Both the position numbers and the translations under genes were made by a program. The notes below the pieces were generated by a model. It was not told where the DNA came from. It saw nothing but the letters and a program-made list of their open reading frames with translations, and did not search any database. Positions 40,120-46,052 of a stretch of DNA of 46,052 nucleotides are shown here, one piece after another. The DNA is from Metaruminococcus_A sp003150405 (lineage in GTDB: Bacteria > Bacillota > Clostridia > Oscillospirales > Ruminococcaceae), in assembly GCA_902489745.1 (NCBI GenBank), contig CABUBB010000015.1:1-46052 (forward strand). Direction: 5' to 3'. How positions within the stretch are numbered: the first letter of the stretch is position 1; each line of letters starts with the position of its first letter.

Positions 40120-41376
40120 GTGGAACGAGTCATTTTACATTCCGATATGAACAACTTCTATGCCTCGGTGGAGTGCCTGTATAATCCATCCCTACGCGGC
40201 AAACCTGTTGCAGTTGCGGGTGACCAGGAGGCGCGGCACGGCATTGTGCTGGCCAAGAATTACGCGGCTAGGGCCTACAGCGTTCAGACCGGAGATCCAC
40301 TGTGGATGGCGAAGCAAAAATGCAAAGATATTGTATTCACGCCGCCTCATTATGATCGCTATTTGAGATTCTCCCAGCTTGCCCAGGAAATCTATGCGGA
40401 ATACACCGACCAAATTGAATCCTATGGCCTAGATGAATGCTGGTTGGATGTATCCGGCAGTACTGAACGGTTTGGCTCCGGTGAGCAGATTGCAAACGAA
40501 TTGCGGAAACGCATTAAGTTTGAGCTTGGCGTCACCGCTTCGGTGGGCGTTTCCTACAACAAGGTTTTTGCCAAACTCGGTAGCGATATGAAAAAGCCTG
40601 ATGCCACCACCGTGATTGCGCCGGACAGCTTCCGGCAAAAGGTCTGGCCGCTGCCGGTGAATGACCTGCTCTATGTCGGCCGGGCGACTGCCAAAAAGTT
40701 GAGCCGGTATTATATCCGTACCATTGGGGAACTGGCACAGACCAGTCCGGAACTGCTCCACCGCTTACTCGGCAAAAATGGCGTAATGCTCTGGCGGTTT
40801 GCCAACGGGATGGATTCTTCTCCGGTCTCCCGGTATGGGGCAAGAACCCTCATCAAAAGCATTGGCAACAGCACCACCACACCCCGCGACCTTGTGACGG
40901 AGGAGGAAGTCAAAATCACCCTGTATGCCCTCTGTGAGAGCGTATCCGCCCGGCTAAGGGAACAGGACTTTGTCTGCCGGACGGTGCAGATCTCCATCCG
41001 GGACAAAAATCTGGTTTCCTATGAGCGGCAGGGAAAACTTGTCTTTCCCAACCGCACGGTGGATTCCATCTTTGGACTCGCCTTGGCGCTTTACCGCCAA
41101 AACCCGTCCCGCGACCCGGTGCGCTCTTTGGGAGTGCGGGCCTGCGACCTGCGGCTTCAGGAGCATGAACAGCTTTCTCTCATGCCGGAGGTGCAGAAAA
41201 TCCAGAAAAAAGAACAGCTTGACCAGGCGGTGGATTTGGTGCGTCAACGCTTTGGGCACTTCGCAGTGCAGCGAGGGCTTATGATCACCGACAAGGCCCT
41301 GTCCAGCCTTGACCCCAAAAACGACCATGTGATTCATCCAGTGGGGTTTTTGAAAAACAAAAACGGGGCCAGTTGA
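40120..41376 (+). CDS. dinB: Y-family DNA polymerase (Pol IV-like)
   Basis: This 418-aa translesion polymerase has the N-terminal catalytic Asp9 in HSDMNNFYASVE and the second acidic pair Asp105/Glu106 in GLDECWLDVSG, followed by the thumb helix-hairpin-helix and a C-terminal little-finger domain. It copies past damaged bases under SOS conditions. GTG 40120 has GGTGGTG upstream; the frame opens at 40081 inside the LexA box, so that is not the start. It lies under the LexA box at 40074-40087. The last residues (QLSLMPEVQ) resemble the beta-clamp-binding motif, as expected. Confidence 0.93.
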   Translation: MERVILHSDMNNFYASVECLYNPSLRGKPVAVAGDQEARHGIVLAKNYAARAYSVQTGDPLWMAKQKCKDIVFTPPHYDRYLRFSQLAQEIYAEYTDQIESYGLDECWLDVSGSTERFGSGEQIANELRKRIKFELGVTASVGVSYNKVFAKLGSDMKKPDATTVIAPDSFRQKVWPLPVNDLLYVGRATAKKLSRYYIRTIGELAQTSPELLHRLLGKNGVMLWRFANGMDSSPVSRYGARTLIKSIGNSTTTPRDLVTEEEVKITLYALCESVSARLREQDFVCRTVQISIRDKNLVSYERQGKLVFPNRTVDSIFGLALALYRQNPSRDPVRSLGVRACDLRLQEHEQLSLMPEVQKIQKKEQLDQAVDLVRQRFGHFAVQRGLMITDKALSSLDPKNDHVIHPVGFLKNKNGAS

Positions 41377-41397
41377 CGGTTCTTTTGGGGTATACTA
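41377..41397 (+). repeat. 21-bp repeat, copy 1 (inverted copy at 43634-43654)
   Basis: A 21-bp sequence running GGTTCTTTTGGGGTATACT with one extra base at each end recurs exactly on the minus strand at 43634-43654, 2.2 kb away. Copy 1 contains the TATACT that precedes the small gene at 41416. Confidence 0.85.
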
Positions 41398-41415
41398 GGT
41401 TAAGAGGGGAAAACC

Positions 41416-41652
41416 ATGCGAAAAGTCTATGTCGGTGTGACGGTGCGGTTTGACAAAGAGGGAACCATGCACCCGGAAACCATCCGCTGGGAGGACGGCA
41501 CCCTTTATGAGATTGACCGGGTGCTGGATGTACGGAGAGCGGCCAGCCTGAAGGCAGGTGGGATTGGGCTACGGTACACCATACGGATCAAGGGCAAGGC
41601 CACCTACCTGTATTTTGAAGATCCTCAATGGTTTGTGGAGGGGAAATTTTAG
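41416..41652 (+). CDS. Small conserved protein after dinB
   Basis: This 78-aa soluble protein has two beta-rich halves (VYVGVTVRFDKEGTMHPE and YTIRIKGKATYLYFED). It starts at ATG 41416 after GAGGGG, 39 nt after dinB, and probably rides on the same SOS transcript. I recall similar small proteins beside clostridial dinB genes, but no function is known. A GGGGTATACTA sequence immediately upstream (41387-41397) contains a TATACT that could be a separate -10. This sequence is repeated in inverted form at 43634-43654. Confidence 0.78.
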   Translation: MRKVYVGVTVRFDKEGTMHPETIRWEDGTLYEIDRVLDVRRAASLKAGGIGLRYTIRIKGKATYLYFEDPQWFVEGKF

Positions 41653-41704
41653 TAACTGCCGCCATATAGCCGGAACGCTCCAGCTGATATGAAAAACGCC
41701 GTGC

Positions 41705-42334
41705 TTACACAAGCTGGGTGTTCGACGGAATTGTTTTGCTGTATAACAAGCATTGCAGCCGCACTTTTTTCTTTTTCAAATCAATTACGATATCTCTTGC
41801 TTCTGATTTTGTAAACCCTCGGTGTTCGTAAAACGGATAGGTGCAGGCACTGTCTGTGTAAAGATAAACCACTTTTCCTGTTTCTTCCGCTTCAAATGCG
41901 GACAGCAAAGCTGTACCCACTCCTTTGATTTTACATTCCGGATCGGCGGCAAGGAAAACAATCTCTCCATCAGGCTTCTGATTTTTACAGAAAGACACAA
42001 ACATTTCTTGATTTGCTGTATCATATTCCCCAACACCTTTTCCAGCAACAAAATTCTGTAAAACATTAAATGCCTTCACAAAGGCAGTTCTCCATAAGCT
42101 ATGAAAGCGTTTTTTCTCGCCTTTCATATCGGCAAGCAGCACACCGACAAAACAATCGTCTGCATACGCACCATAGGCTTTTGTTGCTCGGTTTAATTCC
42201 ATGTGCCAGAAATATTTGCTGTACAGAGAAAGAATGATTTTGTGATCCATGTACCAGTTGAAATGCATTCCTTGAATTGCAAACTTCTGCGCTTTTTTAT
42301 AATCCTGCTTTCGTATTTCTCTGATTTTAATCAT
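41705..42334 (-). CDS. GNAT-family N-acetyltransferase
   Basis: This 209-aa protein has a GNAT core with FLAADPECKIKGVGTALLSAFE (beta-4 then the pyrophosphate loop KGVGTA) and the beta-5/alpha-4 segment YTDSACTYPFYEHRGF. GAGGTC precedes ATG 42334. It is noticeably AT-richer than its neighbours and lies on the opposite strand between two SOS-linked genes, hinting at a later insertion. Substrate unknown. Confidence 0.87.
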   Translation of the reverse strand: MIKIREIRKQDYKKAQKFAIQGMHFNWYMDHKIILSLYSKYFWHMELNRATKAYGAYADDCFVGVLLADMKGEKKRFHSLWRTAFVKAFNVLQNFVAGKGVGEYDTANQEMFVSFCKNQKPDGEIVFLAADPECKIKGVGTALLSAFEAEETGKVVYLYTDSACTYPFYEHRGFTKSEARDIVIDLKKKKVRLQCLLYSKTIPSNTQLV

Positions 42335-42434
42335 ATTGACCTCACGGCTTCTATTTTATCATTCTTGTTTTTCAGCATATTCATCAAAATGCTTTATGCT
42401 TTAATATCGTCATTTTTTAAAGGAGGAATCGACT

Positions 42435-43013
42435 ATGTGCGGACGGTATAGCTTGTTTACCAGCGAAGAGGAACAGGAAATCCGGGAGATCATTGCGGAA
42501 GTCAGCCGCATGCACCCGAATGCAGAACTGAAAACCGGGGAGATTTTCCCCACCAACACAGCTCCCGTTTTAATTGGCGGCGCTTCCCGTCTGGAACCGG
42601 AACCCCTTGTTTGGGGCTTCCCCAACTTCCGGAACAAAGGCATCATCATCAATGCCCGGGCAGAAACGGCGGAGCAAAAGAACATGTTTCGAGAAAGCCT
42701 GCTGGGGCGGCGGTGCGTGATTCCCTCCACCGGCTTTTACGAGTGGAAGCAGGGTGCCGCAAAACAAAAGTACTTGTTTCGGAACCCGGAAAGCCGAGTG
42801 ACCTGGCTTGCGGGCTTTTACAACGAGATTGGAGGTGAACGACGGTATGTGATTCTCACCACAGCGCCCAATGAATCCATCAGGGATATTCACAGCCGGA
42901 TGCCAGTGGTACTGTCCAAGGAGCGGCTGGAGGACTGGGTCTTTCGCGTAGACGACGCTATGGAGATTCTGCGCAAGGTTCCGCCGCTGTTAGAGAAAGA
43001 AGCGGTGGGGTAG
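42435..43013 (+). CDS. HMCES/YedK-type abasic-site protein (SRAP)
   Basis: This 192-aa SOS-response-associated peptidase-like protein has catalytic Cys2 after Met1 (MCGRYSL), NARAE (73-77), Glu103 in GFYEW and His153 in HSRMP. These are the residues by which SRAP proteins form a covalent bond with abasic sites in single-stranded DNA. AAAGGAGG precedes ATG 42435 at 6 nt. It lies 1 kb from dinB, making a small DNA-damage cluster, though I see no LexA box at this gene. Fragmentary shadows in other frames are ignored. Confidence 0.94.
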   Translation: MCGRYSLFTSEEEQEIREIIAEVSRMHPNAELKTGEIFPTNTAPVLIGGASRLEPEPLVWGFPNFRNKGIIINARAETAEQKNMFRESLLGRRCVIPSTGFYEWKQGAAKQKYLFRNPESRVTWLAGFYNEIGGERRYVILTTAPNESIRDIHSRMPVVLSKERLEDWVFRVDDAMEILRKVPPLLEKEAVG

Positions 43014-43218
43014 GCAAAGGTTTTGTTCCCAGCCTGCTCAGTTTTTTCATTCTTCAGATTTTCTGGGAAAGGCGCGTCAAATCTGCAAATAATCGTCGTT
43101 TGCTTGGTAAAAGGCGGCTTGCAGCCCATCTTCAGTTTCTGTGTATAAGCGAATGAAGTCAGTGTTACCGGACATCCTGCCAAATTTTCTGAAATAACGA
43201 AATTGTGTATCATAAGAA

Positions 43219-43255
43219 AAGATAAACCCCCAGCAAACGCTTTTGTTTACTGGGG
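43219..43255 (-). terminator. Terminator of tRNA-Val
   Basis: On the minus strand ACCCCCAGTAAAC / GTTTGCTGGGGGT is followed by TTTATCTTTT. The stretch 43014-43218 shows no gene. Confidence 0.8.
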
Positions 43256-43261
43256 GTGTTT

Positions 43262-43338
43262 TGGTAGAGACAGGGGGACTTGAACCCTCGACCTCTCGCA
43301 TGTGAAGCGAGCGCTCTAACCAGCTGAGCTATGCCTCC
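43262..43338 (-). tRNA. tRNA-Val (CAC)
   Basis: The minus strand shows GGAGGCA paired with TGTCTCT, D arm AGCTCAGCTGGTTAGAGCGC, anticodon arm CTCGC-TTCACAT-GCGAG (anticodon CAC), T arm GAGGGTTCAAGTCCCCC and an encoded CCA. It is promoted from TTGACT / TAAAAT (43074-type spacing 17 nt; plus coordinates 43346-43374). Confidence 0.95.
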
Positions 43339-43345
43339 GTAAAAT

Positions 43346-43374
43346 ATTTTACTTTATTTTTAAGGACTAGTCAA
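43346..43374 (-). promoter_or_regulatory. tRNA-Val promoter
   Basis: On the minus strand TTGACT (43374-43369), 17 nt, TAAAAT (43351-43346), 8 nt before the tRNA. Confidence 0.8.
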
Positions 43375-43411
43375 GTGGTAATTACGATTTTTGATTCTTT
43401 GTAAATTTTGC

Positions 43412-43440
43412 TTGACTTTTTGTTTTGAATATGCGATAAT
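43412..43440 (+). promoter_or_regulatory. tRNA-Leu promoter
   Basis: TTGACT (43412-43417), 17 nt, GATAAT (43435-43440), about 24 nt before the tRNA. It is divergent from the tRNA-Val promoter. Confidence 0.82.
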
Positions 43441-43463
43441 AATCCACGGACAAATTAGTCTAT

Positions 43464-43550
43464 GCGGATATGGCGGAATCGGCAGACGCGCTAGATTCAG
43501 GTTCTAGTGGTAGCAATACCGTGTGTGTTCAAGTCACATTATCCGCACCA
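43464..43550 (+). tRNA. tRNA-Leu (CAG)
   Basis: A class II tRNA: acceptor GCGGATA / TATCCGC, anticodon arm CTAGA-TTCAGGT-TCTAG (anticodon CAG), a long variable arm, T arm GTGTGTTCAAGTCACAT and an encoded CCA. Confidence 0.94.
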
Positions 43551-43590
43551 AAACCTGCGGCAAGTAATTTTTAGCCGTAGGTTTTTTCTT
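43550..43590 (+). terminator. Terminator of tRNA-Leu
   Basis: AAAACCTGCGGC / GCCGTAGGTTTT (one G-U) with a following T run. Confidence 0.85.
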
Positions 43591-43633
43591 TTTTCAACAA
43601 CCGCCGCGCTTGCAGAAGTTGTTTTTTGCAGTG

Positions 43634-43654
43634 TAGTATACCCCAAAAGAACCG
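43634..43654 (-). repeat. 21-bp repeat, copy 2
   Basis: The exact inverted copy of 41377-41397, overlapping the left arm of the orphan terminator. The match ends sharply on both sides. Confidence 0.85.
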
Positions 43655-43680
43655 CCTTTTTCAGGCGGTTCTTTTATTTT
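43645..43680. terminator. Orphan symmetrical terminator
   Basis: AAAAGAACCGCC / GGCGGTTCTTTT with loop TTTTTCA is followed by ATTTTG. No gene lies immediately on either side. Between here and 44196 (about 510 nt) I see no convincing gene; short frames on both strands lack ribosome sites. Confidence 0.75.
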
Positions 43681-44196
43681 GTACATGTTTTGTTTTACAC
43701 GGCGGTAGCCTGGCGGAACCGGTGCAGTGCATCTGGTGTTTTGCATACTTTTCTGCCTAAAAACAGGGGCCATGCATTTTGTTTTTGCAGTGGCTGTATT
43801 GTAGACGTTCTTTCCTGATTTGGCGAAGCAGACCATTTTTTGTTTCGTTTTAATATGGTTCTGAGAAATGCCAGAAACGGCCTGTTCGCAGGCAACGTCT
43901 TTTGGATTTCAGCTGGAAAATCAATCGTTCACGAAAAAAGCAGGGGGATTTGCATATAGTCCGGCACATTTGGCCGCCTATTTGTCACAATTTGTATTTT
44001 GTTGGGAGGGGAAAAAGTGCATTTTTCATATTCCAACTGCCGCAGCGTTGCCAATGCTTCATTTCTGTGTGAAAAGGTGGCGGTATTGTCACGGCAAAGG
44101 TGCCGCAGAACCTGAGCGGCAAATTGTCTGGAAAAACTTTCGTGGAAGCTGTTTGCAATTAAACTATGGAAAGCAGGAAATTGCATTGTACTCGGT

Positions 44197-45549
44197 TTAT
44201 GCGTTTTCTATTTCACCAGCAAATACATCGCGGTTGCTCTGGCCAATTTCTGCACCTTTTTCAATTAAAAGTTTCTGCAACGTGCGAATTTCAACCTGAG
44301 ATGCTGGTACACCAGCTTTTGCAGCAAGTGCAGCCGCCGCTCCGGCTGCCTCTCCTACGCACATGCTCGGCGCAATGGAACGTACCGATTCAAACGCCGG
44401 CTGCAAAGCGGACATACAGCGCCCGGCCACCAGAATCCCCTCTACCGCTTCCGGCACAAGGCAGCGATATGGAACCTCATAGCCTGTATGCTCCAGGAAA
44501 CGCCGGTAGCCGTAGTAGTGTACTACCGGCTTTGAAGCCATGGCCACGGTATCGTCAAATACACGGCCTTCAATGACGTCCTCTCCGGTCAGCGTGTATT
44601 TTCCTTTGATGAAGCGAGTCTGGCGGATGCCGATCATATCTGGAGTTTGTACGACGTAGGCATTGGCAAAGCTCGCTTCCTTTTCTTTCTGTGCTTTAAA
44701 ATGACGGTACACGTTTAAACGGGTTTCAATTTCCGCTTTAGATAACGCGCGCGCGTTGGTTGCGTCATAGTGCCGGTCAATTTTTTCTGGGAATCCTTGC
44801 AAATACTGCTCCATTTCGCTTTTGCCGTCGTAATCACGGTCTCCCGGCTGCGGGCCCCATAAAAGCACGCTGTCGGCCATTTGGCAGCCGCGCTCGCTTT
44901 TGCCGTCCACACCCGCCACGCGGTAAAGCAGCGTATCGCTCATGCGGTGGCCGTCCTCGCCGCAGAAAAAGGCTGCACCGGCACAAAAAGCAACGTCACC
45001 GTCGCCGGTTGCATCAATGACCGTATGAGCAAAGACTGCCTGCCGCCCGGATTTGTTTTCAATAAGCACGCCGCGCACGGTTCCATTATCAACAATAGCG
45101 TCGGAAAGGAAGGTGTGAAACAAAATTTCTACCCCTGCTTCAACCGCCATTTTAAGGGTCACATATTTGAATTTTTCGGGGTCGATAACATATCCAAACG
45201 CCATTTTTCCCGGCGCGGGATCATGGTAATACACGCGGTTTTCGCTTAAGTACCGTTCACCGACGCCGCCTTCTGCGTGGAGCTTCAGCATCACTTCCTC
45301 GGCAATGCCGCGCGAGGTTTGGAGGTTGTTTGGTTCAACTTGATTGCGATAGCCGTTGATTTTTGCCATGAGCGAAGCGGTCACGGTGCCGCCCAGGGAG
45401 GCAAAGCGCTCGATTAACAGGGTTTTTGCCCCACTGCGTGCGGCGGATACCGCCGCTGCAAAACCCGCGGGGCCGCCTCCGGCGACAACAACATCATATT
45501 CTCCGTAAATTGGGATTTGCCGGGCTGGTTCAGTGTAGGTTGAATTCAT
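44197..45549 (-). CDS. FAD-dependent oxidoreductase (FixC-like, FAD_oxidored family)
   Basis: This 450-aa flavoprotein has the dinucleotide-binding motif VVAGGGPAGFAAAV near residue 21, the second contact LLIERFASLGGTVT, the ATGDGDVAF motif near 180 and a C-terminal GEAAGAAAALA helix, typical of FAD-dependent proteins in the FAD_oxidored group. Substrate unknown; such proteins are common in gut clostridia, some acting on bile acids, lignans or uncharacterised organic acids. ATG 45549 has GGAGG at 6 nt; an upstream in-frame TTG (45564) is rejected. It stands alone, with no partner ferredoxin or transporter visible. Confidence 0.87.
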   Translation of the reverse strand: MNSTYTEPARQIPIYGEYDVVVAGGGPAGFAAAVSAARSGAKTLLIERFASLGGTVTASLMAKINGYRNQVEPNNLQTSRGIAEEVMLKLHAEGGVGERYLSENRVYYHDPAPGKMAFGYVIDPEKFKYVTLKMAVEAGVEILFHTFLSDAIVDNGTVRGVLIENKSGRQAVFAHTVIDATGDGDVAFCAGAAFFCGEDGHRMSDTLLYRVAGVDGKSERGCQMADSVLLWGPQPGDRDYDGKSEMEQYLQGFPEKIDRHYDATNARALSKAEIETRLNVYRHFKAQKEKEASFANAYVVQTPDMIGIRQTRFIKGKYTLTGEDVIEGRVFDDTVAMASKPVVHYYGYRRFLEHTGYEVPYRCLVPEAVEGILVAGRCMSALQPAFESVRSIAPSMCVGEAAGAAAALAAKAGVPASQVEIRTLQKLLIEKGAEIGQSNRDVFAGEIENA

Positions 45550-45632
45550 GGTTTTTTCCTCCAAAAACTTTTTTGATTGGATAACAATGGCGCAAATTTT
45601 TTATGGCTTGTCTTTCCTTGGCCTTATTTGCT

Positions 45633-46052
45633 TTACTGCCCCATCTTTTTTGTAATTTCTTCAAGCTGCTTGTTTATTCTATTTATCTGACGGGTCAGCC
45701 CCCAGTTTTGTTCGACCAAAGCGCGCAGGAAGGACGTCACAATTGCTTCATTAAACTTTACGCCAGCGAGAATCGAAGAAATATCGGCAGCTCTACCTTC
45801 AAATAATCTGCGGTTAATCCAATATCAATAGAATCCAATTCGTTTAAGCCAAATTTATCGGCTGTAATTCTTGTGAAATCGTGTTTAGGTACTTCCTGCG
45901 GTTTTGAATAAAGGGCAAGTCTACTTCCGCATTCTTTTTACCTCTTCGTCTGGTATTTGGGCTTCGTATTTTGTGGATGGGGGGGTTACATCTGTATTGC
46001 CAAGGAGTTCAGCAACCGAGACATGAAAGTAATCTGCAATACGCTGGGCAGT
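45633..46052 (-). pseudogene. Frameshifted XRE-type regulator, cut by window edge
   Basis: On the minus strand the first 43 codons in the window (46052 to the TAG at 45921-45923) encode the end of a helix-turn-helix domain (RIADYFHVSVAELLGNTD), as in Cro/CI-type regulators. Further coding-like segments follow in other frames: DFTRITADKFGLNELDSI, then FNEAIVTSFLRALVEQN ending with LEEITKKMGQ and TAA at 45633-45635. A single intact gene would need at least two frameshifts. It may be a broken gene or two adjoining fragments; the upstream part is outside the window. Confidence 0.65.

Noticed and set aside
43929..44186. 85-aa minus-strand open frame after the FAD oxidoreductase
   Set aside because: No Shine-Dalgarno and no recognisable domain; probably random 3' sequence.
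43868..44299. 143-aa plus-strand open frame
   Set aside because: It overlaps the end of the FAD oxidoreductase, lacks a ribosome site and has no family resemblance.
1..46052. CRISPR arrays, complete insertion sequences or prophage genes
   Set aside because: No regularly spaced repeats, transposase or phage structural genes seen.

Overview
The window looks like a chromosomal segment of a low- to mid-GC Gram-positive anaerobe, most likely a clostridium of the Oscillospiraceae/Ruminococcaceae type. The signs are AGGAGG-type ribosome binding sites, frequent TTG and GTG starts, an ECF-type vitamin importer, surface proteins ending in PxTGD plus membrane span plus basic tail, MarR/CsoR/LexA-type regulation and a clostridial-style thiamine locus. 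It is mostly ordinary chromosome. No complete insertion sequence, prophage or CRISPR array is visible.

Layout. 1-143: end of a tRNA-Gly and a tRNA-Cys. 0.4-3.1 kb: GNAT acetyltransferase, MATE exporter and a MarR regulator with two palindromic operators in its own promoter. 3.2-8.2 kb: thiamine block, with a promoter, TPP riboswitch and terminator, then thiD-thiC, a terminator, about 380 nt of hairpin-rich DNA without a convincing gene, then thiM-thiE-HAD phosphatase. 8.5-11.9 kb: wall-anchored metallophosphoesterase and a YibE/F membrane protein. 12.0-17.2 kb: NarL-type two-component system divergent from an ABC-2 exporter (one ATPase, two permeases), with two palindromes 22 bp apart between them. 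17.4-19.9 kb: cytoplasmic GH10-like glycosidase and an AlkZ-related protein. 20.1-24.1 kb: MarR regulator and a heterodimeric ABC exporter. 24.3-27.2 kb: small membrane protein, TetM-like GTPase and CrcB. 27.6-35.6 kb: cobalamin-riboswitch operon. 35.7-37.2 kb: secreted GH18 protein. 37.3-39.7 kb: CsoR-type repressor and metal P-type ATPase. 40.0-43.0 kb: LexA-box dinB with a small companion gene, a GNAT protein and a HMCES/YedK protein. 43.2-43.6 kb: divergent tRNA-Val and tRNA-Leu. 44.2-45.5 kb: FAD oxidoreductase. The right edge holds a broken XRE-type regulator.

The most interesting unit is the cobalamin-riboswitch operon at 27.6-35.6 kb. A consensus promoter, an AdoCbl-type riboswitch and a terminator precede six genes in one direction. 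They encode a secreted, apparently sortase-anchored beta-propeller protein, a lipoprotein with a transcobalamin-C-like (DUF4430) domain, EcfT, a fused double EcfA ATPase, an ECF S component and a Dph6-like ATP pyrophosphatase. Read together this looks like a Gram-positive B12 capture-and-import chain: a wall-anchored propeller (functionally reminiscent of the BtuG propeller of Bacteroides), a membrane-tethered lipoprotein, and an ECF importer. That function is inferred from regulation and domain identity; no binding is shown by the sequence.

Regulation is unusually legible. Two MarR genes, the CsoR/P-type ATPase pair and dinB all carry near-perfect palindromes placed inside recognisable sigma-A promoters, so autoregulation can be predicted site by site.
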